64,000 bases of DNA, taken from the NCBI GenBank assembly GCA_018398765.1, contig JAHBMJ010003968.1, forward strand, positions 1 to 64,000. Reading direction: 5' to 3'. Below, piece by piece: positions 13,705 through 26,440 of this stretch. Within the stretch, counting starts at the first letter, position 1, and every line of letters starts with the position of its first letter. The notes beneath the pieces were generated by a model. That model worked only from the letters and a program-made list of their open reading frames with translations. It had not been told where the DNA came from and ran no database searches. The translations under genes and the position numbers were made by a program. The stretch is from Chromera velia. Taxonomy: Eukaryota > Sar > Chromeraceae.

Positions 13705-15880
13705 ACGTGAGTTTGTATGTACGCATGGATACATGAGAGGGGCGGGCTGAGAGGAGGAAGACTCAGATCCAACCAGACTGACAGACAGAAAAAATACAAG
13801 GGCAGTCAAACGGACGCACGGAGACAGGCCATCTGGTGAAGGCTCAAATCTCTCAGGGAGGCATTCAGTTTTTCCCTTTCGTATTGAAAGTCGCTTGTAC
13901 GCTTACGTGTCGGTCTCCACGGTACACTGTTCTGTCCCATTTCTGACGCTCTTCGTGTGTGTCTGTGTGCCCCCATGCGTGCAGAGATATGAAGGACTGA
14001 GACAGTCGCTTGAGCGACTGTCTTTTCGCTGGCTGACACATGCACTTTCTCTTTTCCTCTGTTCTCTTCTCGATCGCTTCCTTTCAGCCTCTTGCCTTCG
14101 TTCCCCCCTCCTCTCGAGAGCCATGTTGATTGAGTGAGGGGGTGGAGGAAGGAGTGACGCTGTCTGTGCTTGCTGTTGGAGGGAAGGGAGGGAGTTGTGT
14201 TCATGCCAAGCAAAACNNNNNNNNNNNNNNNNNNNNNNNNNNNNNNNNNNNNCCGCCAACCTCGCAAAAGAAGGAATCGAGAAGTCGCTCGCTGTTGAAC
14301 ATTTATTTACGTGCATGCATGCAATGCGTCTTTTGTGTTTGAGTCATCCTAATTCCACCTTCTTCTCTTTCGCCCCTTCTTTAATTCTCCTGTCGAGGGA
14401 GCGTTTCTTTCTTTGTCTTTCTCTGTCTTCGTCTGCCTGTTCCTGTCTTTTTCCTTCCTTCGCTCTTTGTCAGTGCATGAGACAAGACACACCACCAGAA
14501 TTGCCTGATAAGAGAGAGAGAGTCGGTCTGGTACTCCACCTGTAGTTGCCGGTTGGGGTCGGGCTGACTGATTGACGACGGACGGCTCCTACGAGAATGA
14601 TGAAGGCAGTATGCGAAGAAGGGGGAAGGGGTTATTCCGCAGTTCTGCCTTTCCCCTGTCTCTGTCTCTCTCCAACACACCGACAGACAGACAGAAGACT
14701 GTCCCGTCCCGTCCCGTCCTGTCCTGTTCGAATGGATGAGCTGCGCTGCTTTTTTCCTTTAAAGAAACGGGGGAGGAGGGGAGGAAGACTTCATTCATGC
14801 AGGGGGGGTGCGGGAAGAAGAGTTCAGTCGACCAGTCGCTCTTATCCTTCCTTCCTTCCTTCATCACTCAGCCCGTCTCATAGCAAGACTTTGATTTGGA
14901 TTGCCTGCTCCCACTACCCTCAGATGATCGAGCAAAAGAATTAGTAACGGGACGACCTCTTCTTGCCTTCCCCTCTCTTCGCAACGCGTTGTTGGTGCTG
15001 CCGCTGGTACGTTCCTTGCTCCGCTTCATAAATTCGTTTGGACAAAACATTTTCCTCGTATCATTTCACTTCACCGCCAATCACTCCCTTCCAGCTTTCG
15101 CTCCCCTGCCTGCCTGCCTACCTGCCTGTTGTCCCCTCGATCGAACTGGGTGACCCCAGTCGTGGACTCGTGAGCGAAGACGGGATGGAAAAGGTTCATT
15201 TGACGGATTCGTGGAGGTCTTTTGCACGCATTGGGCGTGCACGAGGGAGAGAATTAAAAGAGGGTGACGGAGGCAATGAGTGAGTAAGTGAGGGAGCCAA
15301 TAAATGACTAACGAAATGGAATTCGCTGACAGAGGGACATCCCTCTGTCTCGTTTTGAACCTTCCATCAATCAACACGAAGAGAAATTGAGAAGCTGGGG
15401 AGGCAGGCATTCCAACAGACAGACCCATCCACACCCCACCCGCAAGAAGAGTGACAGGACACGCGAGGGCAAGCCAGACAAGGAGAAAGGTCAGTCAACT
15501 GGATGGGTAGAAGCATCGACTCGATCAACAACTACGGTCAGAAAGGAGCCGCATGCCGACCACGCGCGAGAGGGAGAAGAGCGGGTAACAAGGAAATAAA
15601 GCGTCCTGCATGAAGACGCGTGAGTGAGCAATCAATCATTTTCAACACAAACGCTTCTGGCTATCGACCGACCATCCATTCGCACGCACCCTTTCCACCC
15701 GACGTGTGCACGTTCATGCTAAATAGATGATGGATCGATGTGTAGAGTGCACGTGGACCGAGGTGCACAACTTGCGGATCAAAAAAAAAAAACGAAAGGA
15801 AGCTTTTATAGTTGGCATGTGATGGTCAGTTCATCTGCACTTGCGCAAAGTCGCTCGTGGCTGCACCATGCATGGCTGAC
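13705..15880. other. intergenic, no supported gene
   Basis: Downstream of the Pro-rich gene. Frames are short and low in complexity, and no pair of exons with matching phase was found on either strand. It includes the assembly gap at 14217-14252. Confidence 0.5.
14217..14252. other. assembly gap, 36 N
   Basis: Run of 36 undetermined bases. Frames reported across it are meaningless. Confidence 1.
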
Positions 15881-16133
15881 TTGAAGCGTATCTTGAGATT
15901 CTTCTGAAATTATTAGACTGAAAACGTATATAAATATTCATGTGTCTATAGCTGACCTAGCTATTATACTTATATATATCCAAAAAATCAGTCTGGCAAA
16001 GATATAGTATATAAAAATTAAAAAGATAGAGTCTGCAGTTTCTGACGTATAGTTTCATACTCGTAGAACCTTCTCGATCGATCAATTAATAAAGTAACAG
16101 TTAGGATATAGAGTTACCGAATCTAATAGGATC

Positions 16134-18273
16134 TACAGGCCCTGCACTCCATAAATTTTTTTAAAAAAAAAAAAGTTTCTGATCTTTTTTTTTTTTTATT
16201 TATCGACCAAAAAGTATATAGTTTTCAATGTAACACCCCGTACAATACTTTTACAACACTTGAGCAACAGTTGTTTTTGCCTACTATACGTGCCTAAGGA
16301 TAGCTATCGTATCGATATCATATCGTATCGTATCGTATCGGTATCAGTATCGGTATCGAAGTATCGACTATCGGTTCTTTCTCGAGCGGCCGAGTATTGG
16401 TTAGTATCGGCCTGCTTAGAGCTTATGAATATTTGTGAAGGACTACTATGTGGCCAGGCGCGCGCCGGGCCGGGCCTCGGTGCTCGAAGTCCGGGCGCGG
16501 CCGCGGGCCCAGTAATACGTATACCATCCCGAACTGGCTCCATGCATGGATGAATGCGGAACCGGCTCCATAGAGCGTACACTGAATTTAGCCCCAGCGG
16601 CCGGAACAGCGCCTCAAGACAAGACTGCATGTTCACTGCATTCGATCTAACAGAGCTTCATCATTTCCGTTTTCTGAACAAAACCGCTTCAGAATTTGGA
16701 CAATCAAAGCATCATAACAGCCAGAAGGGGAAAAAACAAGCTAAGGTGTGGGCATATTATAAACGTCAGGCGGATAGAAATTTCGTCTCCTCAGCATGCA
16801 GAGTTGCTTGACCCGTTGTTGACCTGTCAGAGTTGGCTCACTGGCCAACGTCCAAACAACTCAAGGACAGTAGTCTAAGAATCGTCTTTCCACAGTGTTG
16901 TCTCTTCTTTTTGTGCCGTCTTGGAGCTTCAGGAATGACCGGATCGACCAGGATGTCAACATGGGCGAACTGAGAGATTCGGAAAGGTCAGTCATGAGTG
17001 AGGTCACTATCATTTGGTGATATCCACACTTTACCATTGAAGCTTGCCACTTTACCATTGATGTTCAACCACTGAGCATGCTTCTGATGACCTTATCTTT
17101 TACAAAAGCTTGCCACTTGGCGATTCGCTGCTCGTTTTTCGACGTTGACCTAGCTTCCAGCAACGGTTCGGTCTTCACACCCTCTAAATTATAAAACATA
17201 CACCAGGACCGTCTATCTGTTTCCTTGTGGGAACCTTTGTAGTCCAACATGTTTGTCTTGGTCTCCTTCATGCTTTCACTTATGCAGAAGGAACTCCTAA
17301 TACCGCAATCAGTGCTGTTTTCGTTTTTCTGGAACTGGATCTGCCCTCCCTGGAATGACCGGTGAGTTTATCACTTGTGCCCGCTCCGCAGAGGAAGGAG
17401 AGGGCTTCCCCAAAGTCTAGAAAGCTGACGATGGTCTTACTATGGATGTGTTCCACCAATTTGTTGCAGCTTTAAAATCTTAGTTGGCCGTTTTGCGTAT
17501 TGGTTGATTTTCATGGAGATGCACACACATACAGATATATATTTAAATTTATTAAACATACAGACCGCTGCACACTATCAGACCTTTGACCTCAATTTTC
17601 TCTTCACTCCGCTTGCTGAGTACCAACCACCACGTCGCTCAAGAGAGTCCAACCTAAGCTGCTTGCTGCGTAGCTTGTTTTTTCTTTCTTCTTTGTGCTG
17701 CAAATCTACATGGTTCTTTCGTGTCACAGAGTGCAGAATAGCATGTGGATATCTGCGTTTTGCTATAAATTTTGTATGCATTCACTTACATTTGGGTGAT
17801 TTTGGCACACACATCAGAATAAAAACGAGTCTAACAGTTGGCGTCCGGTATAAGATTTCCAAGAACGACGTGTTGATGAAGTCATTGTCAATCTGATAAT
17901 ATCACAGTGTTGACTCTTTTAAAGGGGGAGGTTAGGGGGGCGAAGCCCCCCTTATAGTTTGGCCTTCTGAACGTTTTGGAGTCCATTTTCTAAGTAAAGT
18001 TGAGTCTTTAAAAACGTGAAATTTTTATAAAAAGTTTTTAGTTTGACGAATGATACTGTTTGCACTAGGTTTTAGCCTCGTACGCTAAAAATTTTATGTT
18101 AGTATCGAAATTATCGACAATACCCCCTTTTTTTGGAACGTTAAATTCCGATACGATACCAATATGATACGATAGCTATCCCTATTTAAAGTGCCATGAT
18201 AAATAAAAAAAAATTCATTAAAAAAAAAGTTTTTCTGCTATTTTCTTTTTTTTTTATGTAGTGCGGGGCCTAG
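16134..18273. repeat. outer inverted-repeat pair flanking a transposon-like segment
   Basis: The sequence at 16134-16208 (AGGCCCTGCACTCCATAAA, A-rich, T-rich, then ATTTATC) recurs in inverted orientation at about 18196-18273 (AGGCCCCGCACTACATAAA and so on). A third, direct copy of the same start lies at about 42818. These are ends of an AT-rich repeat family. The arms are diverged, perhaps 75-80 percent identical by eye. Confidence 0.55.
16295..18184. mobile_element. decayed DNA transposon, hAT-like ends
   Basis: The left end TAAGGATAGCTATCGTATCG and the right end (reverse complement TAGGGATAGCTATCGTATCA) form terminal inverted repeats. They are followed on both sides by subterminal TATCG-rich repeats. 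Length is about 1.89 kb. The end form (TAGGG...) is reminiscent of hAT elements, but no clean 8-bp target duplication is seen. No transposase can be read: interior frames are short. One plus-strand stretch near 16730-16810 (KVWAYYKRQ..., then a Cys) is weakly like a BED finger. The GC-rich patch at 16455-16520 lies inside. It sits inside the outer inverted pair at 16134/18273. Confidence 0.45.
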
Positions 18274-19150
18274 AGTAGGATATTATTAGGATATAAATTG
18301 CAATTAAACACAAAACCATATAAGCACAAAAAAATGAAGAAATAAAATATTATAATAATCATATACTAGATATGAATCACTTAATTAAGGCGATAACTTG
18401 ATAAGATCGATCCGCGCTGAATCACTTTAGCTATATAGAAATTAACTTTTAATAATGAAGTTAAACTGCAGCATGCATAAGCTACTATTTTTAAAGCTAG
18501 TGAACCATGAGAAAACTTGGAACAAACTATAAAACAAAGAATTTTCTATAGAGAATTTTTGTTATCCTAATCCTATATATAATGGAAAAAAAAAATCAAA
18601 AGAACTTAAATCGATTCCATTAATTGATTGGTATAATGATATACACAATTTAATGACTCGGATTGTTTAGCCATCGGTCCTTCAGTAAATTTTAGAGAAA
18701 CACGTCAATGAAGAAACGCTCAGTCAAGCCTCAGACTTAGCCTCCACAAGACGTGACAGGCCGCGTCACAGGCGGTTTGAAAAGAGCACACCGGCCAAAT
18801 GAACCAACTACTTGAACGTCCCAAGTTATGTCCGGTAAGGGGCTTTCCCACCCTAGCTGCCCCCTGCCTTGCCCCAGCCCGCTTCCTTTCCGCAACGAAA
18901 GCAGCAGGCATCCCCGACACCCCCCCCCATTCCAGTTGCGTGGAAGAAAGGAGAGGCACCTAATAATGGAGACGCGCATGCAAGCGTAACCCTCCCCAGG
19001 AGAACACACGCAAGCGCAGACAGTCAACTCCTCACATGCCTGCAGCCCTATGAGTTCCCCGCTGCCCCCCCCTCCCCTTCCCTCTACGTTTAATTACTGT
19101 ACGGTTGGACCGTCGACCTTTCCCCCCTCCTCTCTTCTTTTCATTCTCAG

Positions 19151-21156
19151 GACACAGTCGATCCGTCGAACTATGGGGCGAAGTCTGTTCACTTCTTCCC
19201 AAGTCCGCTTCTCATTCATTGAGTGGACTTCGAAAGATGCCTCTGCTCAGGTTTGAGATCTCGAGCAGACCCATCCACCGAAACACAAATTGGAGTTGGG
19301 GCGGGTCTTTTTTTGAGAAAGAAAAAAGGAGGATACATGAAGCGACGGCCAACCTCGACCGACTGACTTCACGCCTCGAACATTAAGTCAGTCGTCAATC
19401 AGTGACCCACTCAAACAGGGTAGAGACTCTGACTGGCTCAGAACTCGTGAAGAAAAAAGGACCCCCATACCGAGACGAATGCCAAATTCCGTCTCTCCTT
19501 GCTTTCTTCGTTGTTCTTTTGACCCTGGGAGAAAGAGACGGGCAGACGGCTCTGCGGACGGCAACTCGATGTGGTTCCCTTCCCGCTCACCGTTTGATTT
19601 ACTCAGTTTCCGTTCGTCGCATGAATCGCCCCCCTTTTCTACATCGGCTTGTAAGGGCACTTCATTTGAGTCATTTCTATACTCCAATCATTTTCACGAG
19701 GCTTTGTGAGGTTGTCTCTTCACAAGAGACAGACCGGGAGAGATGCATGCATGCATGTGTACATCTTTCAGGTTTCTTGTTTTGGCTACTAAAGAGAGAG
19801 AGAAAAAAAAAATGACCCTCTCGCTTGTTCCTCTTTCCTTCACACCTCCCCCACCCCCCCAGCCCCTTTCCGCAGCCCACACAGCGAGGAAGAGGACTGA
19901 GGGGCAAACGAAAAAAAAGGCGCAGGGATTTGAGAGTGGAAGATGACAAGAAGCTCTTCACGGTGGTGCGTTTGTATGCCGGCATGTCGTACGCTGTGCA
20001 TCCCTGGTCCGATCCCTCCAGACCTCCCAGCAAGCATTTGAATTCGGTGCCCATTGTGCTCCAAGAACATCGAAGGAAGAAAGAAAGAATAGAAAACCAG
20101 AAAAAAACACCCTGCGTGTGACCATAAAAACGAACCGTGCCGAGGAAAAGAAGTGAACCAAACCCAGAAGAGTGGAAAGAGACGACGCAAGAAACCGAGC
20201 AGCAAAAAAAAAAACGAAAAGAGAGCCCGATTTGAGGAAAGAGAGACAAAGAGGGGGGGAAGTGAAAGCAGTTTAACTTCCTTCCACCATGCCCAAGACC
20301 CCCCTGATACGACGACGCCTTTCATGTCTCTCTCTGCCACCTCACGAACCACACTGCATGCCCTCCCTTTCTTGCTTCACTCTCTCACTCTCTCTCTCTC
20401 TCTTCTCCCCTCAGACTTTCCATTGACGACTCCATGCACATCCTTGGAGACATCTCCAACGAGTATCCTTGCTTTCATTCGTCTATGTGTCCCTCCCCAT
20501 TTCTTGAACTTTATTCACCTGTCAGAAAGAAGCCGACCTGCTCCCTCCCTCCCAGTCGGAGTTGGGGGTCGGCCCGCATCCTCACTCACTCAGACAGACA
20601 GTCCCTTCCTAAACCATACACCCACCCAGCCTCGAAATCTTCTCTCTGTGTTCTTTCCCTGCCGTGTGCTTGGACGACGCCCTTCCTTCACACAGAGAGA
20701 GACGGGGGAGTCTTCACATTCAGTTAATTAATTAAGCAGACAGACAGGGACTGGGGGGAAGTCTCAAAGAAAGAATAGTGGTCTCAAAGCATCCTTCCTC
20801 CATTCCTTGATGACGCTTCTACCTTTGACCAGACAGACAGACAGACCGGCCCACCCCTTCTCCCCTGATGGAGAGGCTCCCCCCCATCAATCAGACAGTG
20901 GACGAATGAAGAAAAATGAGATTTTATTTTGTTGGGAGGGGGGGCTGCAGGAGAAAGAATTGCCGCTCCTCTCTCGGACGTCTGCTTTACTTTCCCCCAC
21001 TCCTTTCCTTTCTTGCACTTTTCTTTTCCTGCTTGCCTGTTTTGTCTATGACTTTGGCTACTAACTTTCTACATGCCTTCTCTTTGCAATTGCAGTGAAG
21101 GGCAGACACAAGGACTCGAAAGAACATTGATAAAACGAAGAGAAGCAACAAGTTAA
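19151..21156 (+). CDS. multi-exon gene of unknown function (5' end not resolved)
   Basis: Four exons close in phase. 19151-19250 (RRTMGRSLFTSSQVRFSFIE...) follows a strong pyrimidine-CAG acceptor. Then come 19876-20117 (a basic block KRKKRRRD, then KKLFTVVRLYAGMSYAVHPW), 20415-20462 (LSIDDSMHILGDISN) and 21096-21156 (EGQTQGLERTLIKRREATS, stop). If the weak donor at 20117 is skipped, the second exon ends at a TGA two bases later, giving a shorter protein. Upstream, 18870-19090 contains an open Pro/Ala-rich frame that might be 5' coding, but no start could be fixed. The basic block could be a nuclear signal. No family was recognised. A minus-strand frame over 19840-20160 also looks protein-like and competes with the second exon, so that exon is the weakest. 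Confidence 0.45.
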
Positions 21157-22127
21157 GGAAAAGGAGTGAGGCGGATTACAGGAAAAAGCGTTTGGCTAGA
21201 AGCACGCACACCATGTGGAATGCAGGCACAAACAGGCACAGCATGAGTTAGTTGACCATCAAGCAGCCACACAGCGTAGGTGCAGAAAGAGAGGAGAGAA
21301 GACGCACGCGAAAGAAATGAATCTCAAGCACGCCATTTATTTCACACACTCACTTCGTGAAGGAGCGACGCCATCGAGCAGACAGAGACGACAGAGAAGG
21401 CATGTACATCGGTCATTGTATTCCGCTTATTTACAGTGCACTCTTGCATGCATAGTGAATGATTGCTTCCAGGTGGGTTTCTTCCCTTATTTAACACGTC
21501 GATCGGGCAGCAAGACAAGAATTGACACGAAAGAACTGCACAAATTCGCTCGCTCTGATCAGACTGTGGAATGGAACGCCAGTCAGAAAAACTGTCTGAA
21601 CGTCCACCGGCAGAAATATTCAGTCACTCTGCAAGGAGTAAACGGGACATCCAGTGAGTCAGTCTTCTTCTCTTCTGACTCAATTCGGAAGCTCAACGAG
21701 AGTTGTGTCGTGTATAGAGAGGCCGGGCAAATGGGCGCTGTTGGCTCTGCTGTGTGTCTCCATGGACCTTTCTTTCCCCTCTTTCCATCCTTTCACGTGT
21801 TGTCTCGAAACCTGAGCTGCACTCCATTTGTGAGTTTCTTTCTCTTTCCGTGCAAGGAGGGAACCAAAACTGCTCCCTCCTTCCCTGAGGTAAAGCTTTA
21901 CGTTGCTGCTTTCGTTCAACCCACATGTTCTCAGTCAGACAGGAGTTCAGGCCGTTTCCCGATTCTTGATCTTATTTATGTCCAACGACAGGACGTTCAA
22001 GCGGTACACACACATACGCAGACGGACAGTCCATGTAAACAGATGTACAAACAAGCAGCCAACTGTCATTCCAACCTCAACGTTGATCAGCCTTTCCACC
22101 CCCTCCTTCTGCTTCTTCTTAGGTGTC
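21157..22127. other. convergent 3' intergenic region with one long open frame
   Basis: Lies between the 3' ends of two convergent genes. A 310-codon plus-strand frame (21215-22147) has only a GTG at its 5' edge, no recognised motif, and runs into the opposite gene's stop region. It is more likely UTR than a gene. Confidence 0.4.
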
Positions 22128-23289
22128 TTATACTGGGCCTGGCTTGACCACAGGCACAGCGGTAGGCTCAGGAGGCAACGTGAGACCGTCGTTCCCTTCC
22201 CGACCCTCTCCCGAGTCTGTGCGGATCTTTGCCTGCGGGTGGAACCCATAAGAGGAAGCAGGAGCGACGTGAACACCATTGCTGGGTGCCTCGTCTGAAG
22301 AATCAGCCACGGTAGGAGAGTCACCACTGCCCCCCACACCCATGGCACAGTCGTCGTCGTCTTCTGCAGTGGACATCGGGGCTGTGCTCCTGAAGCCAAC
22401 CTCGTCTGCCCTCCTCTTTCTTCTGTTCATCCAGTGGCCCTTGTTCATCTTGCCTTCGTCCTCAAACGGTCCAGAGGACACTGTGGCTGCTGGTGCTGGT
22501 TGGTAGAAGGAGGTAACGAATCCGTTCGGGGCCATCGGAGGGTGGGGCTGCAAACACGAACCAACACACGTATACAGAGAGAGATTTTCAAAGATGCATG
22601 GAGTACAAATGCAAAAGATCGTCTTTTGAGAACACGTGATCGGAAGGCTTGCTGCACCTCTCCTCCCCTCATCTTGCCCGTACATCTGAATGAAGACTGA
22701 CCAGGTGGCTGAGGAGGTTCATGGGGTGAGGGTTGAAGGGTTCAGGGCCGACGGAAGCAATGCCAGCAGAAGGGTGCATCTCGTAGGGGAGCATCGTGGA
22801 GCGAAATCCGGTGATCTAAAGAAGTCGTCTATTCAGGAGGATCCGTTATGCCCAATAAATCTGCACACAATAAGCACCTCAAAGTGATCAACAGACGTGT
22901 GGTCAGGAGAGAGAAACCACACCGTTTCTCCGGTAGCACAGATCCTAGTGAAGACTCACTTTTGCTTCGCGGTCTTTTGTTTGAAAAGTCTCAGACAAAC
23001 GGATACTGACACAAGATTTCCTCACGGTATCAGGAGCAAAGATAGATGCGAGGGCGCTGTTGCTGTCTGTTCGCGTGATTTTAACGGCAGCAGGTTGATC
23101 TCGAAAGCTCACATGGAACAAAAGAAGCCGATCGACCTCGATCCCCGGCGCGATCAATTCTGGTGGCTGAGGATGTCTGAGGTTGCATGAGTGAATTCCA
23201 AGTCCGGCTCGCTCAAAAATGTCTTCCGTTTTCTTATGTTTTCGTGCGTTGGAGGCTGTGGACGTAGTGAGTTCCTTTAATGGTGCCAC
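22128..23289 (-). CDS. unknown protein with basic nuclear-signal-like segment (5' end unresolved)
   Basis: Three phase-0 exons read on the minus strand. The first runs from about 23255 (or further upstream) to 22960 (KHKKTEDIFERAGLGIHSCN ... VDRLLLFHVSFRDQPAAVKI). The second is 22815-22702 (TMLPYEMHPSAGIASVGPEP). The last is 22547-22128, ending at TAA. The last exon has a basic cluster (NKGHWMNRRKRRADEVGF) like a bipartite nuclear signal, then an acidic, Ser-rich low-complexity tail. No ATG is present in the first exon frame, so a 5' exon must lie upstream. Frames near 23300-23440 (MPNPCMPNFLELPWRHGH) are candidates, but the joint does not close. Function not recognised. It is divergent from the dehydrogenase, with only about 400 bases between them. 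Confidence 0.5.
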
Positions 23290-23671
23290 GGCCCGCGGTC
23301 TTTAATTGGCCCTTCGCAAAAATCGGCTTTGGTGTTTTACCCTTTGGTGGCCACGACACGCCCGATACGCGACGGTGGCCATGCCGCCATGGCAACTCAA
23401 GGAAGTTCGGCATGCATGGATTCGGCATGCCGGGCACTGCGGGCAGTGGGCACAGACATGCACTGAGTTTTCTGCAAGCCGACCGACAATTCGCACTCTT
23501 GTCGCTAAGTATACATAGCGGAACTATCACGTGGAATGAACTCTCTTGGGTGACCATACTGAGTGCACCGATTGGCATCAGGAAGGGCTGTTCTGCATTT
23601 TTCGTCTAGCCGTCTTCTTTTCATTGTCTCGTCTCCGAATTTCCAACTGTTCGTCCATCGAATTGCCAACA

Positions 23672-24905
23672 ATGTCGAATAAGGAGGTCGTTCTCGTTAC
23701 GGGCTGTACGAAGGGAGGGATCGGGTGGGAACTCTGCAGACACTTTGCCCGGAGAGGGGGTTACACGGTTGTGGCAACTCTTCGAGACCCTTCAAAGGCC
23801 GAGTTTCCTGAAGAGTTCCAGAAGTCGGACAAAATTGAAGTGCTTCCTTTGGATGTGACGGACCCGAAAAGCATCGCCTCGTGCGTTGAGACGGTGGTGA
23901 AAAGGCACGGATGCATTGACATCCTCATCAACAATGCAGGTACGTCTGTGTTCCACCTTCAAGACTTGCCCCGTCTCCGCACTGTCGTTGGAGACGGCTG
24001 ACGGAGACTGTCCATGTGGAAGACAAGAAAGGAGGAAAGGAAGGGGAAGAGATCGGGGCGGCGAAGCAGAGACAAGAACACACAAAAGGAAAGAGGCTGC
24101 GAAACGGCTGAGGAAAAGCGGGGCCCCCGATGGGGGTGCAGCTGAGTCGTCTTGCTTGCTTTCATATCTGCATGTCTCTGTGAGGAGATAGACAGACCGA
24201 CAGGCTTGGATGTTTCAGATCTCCGTCCTTTTTCTCCCGGCCATACGTACATATGGATATTTTCTTCTGCAGGCAGACCGTGCGTCGGTCCCCTGGCAGA
24301 GGTGCCACTGGAAGAAATTCGGGGAACGTTCGAGACCAACGTGTTCGGACTGGTGGCAATGTGCCAGGCGGTTATACCTCATATGGCGCGAAAGGGGAGA
24401 GGGAAGATTGTGAATATCGGGTGAGTGCTTGCATGAATTCTTGTCTTGCAATGTCGAGTGAGCGTCTCAACTTTAGAGTGCAGGAACGTGTCTGAAATCG
24501 ACTCTGCTCCACTGAGATTCTCTCTTTTGTCGCCTCGTGAGCCTTTGCTTATTCGTTTACCGCGTGGCTGCTCTGTGAGTCACGCTTCAGGGATACAAAG
24601 CAACGAGTTTCCCGCCCATCGCACAAGTCTGGCTTCCAACAGAGTATCTCTGGTCTCGATTTGCAACGTTCTGCCGTCCTCAGCTTGCATGCTTGCGGAT
24701 CAACGTGAACTGAAACAATTAATGAGGCACAAGGGTTGGAAGTGTGGAGCGTTACACAGAGTTTGAGGCATTCTCAGAACCGAATGCTTGTCCATTTGGA
24801 TCGACGCCTGAAGAGCTTTTGATGGGTCTGTTCTGTCCACTTGTCGGTCTGTCCAGGAAAAGGAAGGAAAGCATGTAGTCTGAAAGTGTACGTATGTATG
24901 CATGT

Positions 24906-24936
<31 letters not shown>

Positions 24937-26085
24937 AGTGAGTGAGTGTGCGTCTGTGTTTGCGTTTGCTGTATCTGGCAGGTCAGTAGTTGGCTGGCTC
25001 CCTATCCCCTGGGGTGCCGCTTATGCTGCATCAAAATCCGCCGTGGAATCCTTCACGGCGTCTCTGCGAATGGAATGTGCTCATTTGGGCATACAGGCAA
25101 TGCTCGTGGTTCCAGGTCGGATAGCTATGCGTGCTGCTGGAAGGCACATGAGAGAACTTTTCATTGATCACAGAGGGCGAGAGACAGGCCGGCGTTCTGT
25201 GACAGATTGACCTGGCGGCATTCCACCCTCTCGTCTAGCAGAGGTCTCCGCCCTTGTCTGGTGTCCTCCACTTTCCGCTGTGTAGAAGATGGAGAAATGT
25301 ATCGAGTGCTCATTTTGGCCGAGCTTTGCGTATAACTTTGCGGGGGGGCATACTTCTTTAGGACCCAGAATCGATGCGTGCATAAATGGAGGGATACGTC
25401 CTGTCATTCCGCTTCTTTTGAGTCTCTCTTGCTCCCTTCCTCTGGGCTCTGATTTCTTTCCGCCTCTCTACCTTTTTTCAGCTTTTTCTCGCCTTTCCTG
25501 TTGATAGCCTGCCCATATGTATAAGTGTGCGTCACAGGGAGAGAGAGGGGGGGGAATGAGTCGTTTTATTCCTCACTGAGGTTGTGCATGTGCGGGAGTC
25601 TGAGACCTTTCGGGTGCTCTTTGTGCTTTGTCACGTGTGTCGTGAATCAAAACAAAACAAATCATCGGTGCACGTTCCACGAATCAAGTGCGTCTGAATT
25701 GGGACAAAAGCTTCAATCAGATCTTCTCAACGGTGCTCACTCCATGAAGTGATGATTCATAGATCAGTCCCACTCTTTTTTTTTGGCAGGCGCGATCAAG
25801 TCAAATTTCGGGTCCAATTCCCTCGCAAGTCTTTTCATGAAGCCCGAGGGGTCCTCGCTTTTCGACTCCAAACGCGAACATATTGTGAGGAGAGCGAACA
25901 CAAGCCAGGCAGGCGATGCAACCCCGACTGAGGTCTTCGTCAAAAGTGTGGGGGACGAAATTGCCAGGCCTCAGATGAGGGCTACTCTTGCCGCAGGTTC
26001 ACGAAGCTCGCTGATGTGGTTCTTCAAGTTTTTCCTCCCAACGTGGATTTCTGAGTGGCTAATGAAGAGAAAATTTGTCCTCTGA
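23672..26085 (+). CDS. short-chain dehydrogenase/reductase, AYR1-like
   Basis: Four exons close in phase: 23672-23939, 24273-24420, 24982-25115 and 25790-26085, giving 281 residues. This is a classical SDR. It has the Rossmann cofactor loop VLVTGCTKGGIG near residue 8, the acidic-side DVTD motif near 66, and NNAG at about 88 (split by the first intron). The catalytic Ser lies in the IVNIGSVVGWLPIPWGAAY segment and the catalytic pair is YAASK. A PG motif (VVPGAIKSNFG) follows. The helical segment TNVFGLVAMCQAVIPHM is also typical. The closest family by pattern is 1-acyl-dihydroxyacetone-phosphate reductase (yeast Ayr1) and 17-beta-HSD-like SDRs, using NADPH. That assignment is inferred and the substrate is open. 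The C-terminus WFFKFFLPTWISEWLMKRK is hydrophobic-amphipathic and may bind membrane. The start is the first ATG, preceded by a pyrimidine-rich leader. Confidence 0.85.
24907..24953. repeat. (TG)n microsatellite
   Basis: TG run followed by GAGT units in the second-to-last long intron of the dehydrogenase gene. Confidence 0.9.
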
Positions 26086-26440
26086 TCCCCTTGTACGGGG
26101 CTGATGGCGTACTTCAAAATAAAACAAATTCAAAAGCTCTGCAGGCACTCGTGGCTTTGTCATAGGATTCTCAGCATACTTGGGAGGAAGACTCAGTTAT
26201 GCCTGAGATCGATTTCTATTGCTTTCATTTTTTATTTTTTGTTTTTCATTTTTAAATTGTTGATATTTGAAATACAAGAAGTTTATCCTAACAATATGTG
26301 AATATGTGCTAGTTTTGAAACTAAAGTTTTAAAAATTCAACAACAAAAAATAATAGGTTTTTTTATGCATATATATGAAGCGCCTAGGCTATACGTAGAA
26401 CATATCTTCAATTATAACGGGTCAATTTCTAGAACTGTTA
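26086..26440. other. AT-rich 3' flank of the dehydrogenase gene
   Basis: A/T-rich, with no open frame of note and no gene seen. It ends where the heptamer tail of a LINE begins. Confidence 0.6.

Noticed and set aside
19677-20352. Minus-strand frame with protein-like stretch (TAYDMPAYKRTTVKSF)
   Set aside because: It overlaps a plus-strand exon whose acceptor and phase fit both neighbours; no matching minus-strand exons were found. Not fully excluded.
23674-26085. Idea that the dehydrogenase and the upstream minus-strand gene form an operon-like pair
   Set aside because: They are on opposite strands and of unrelated type; at most they share a promoter region.
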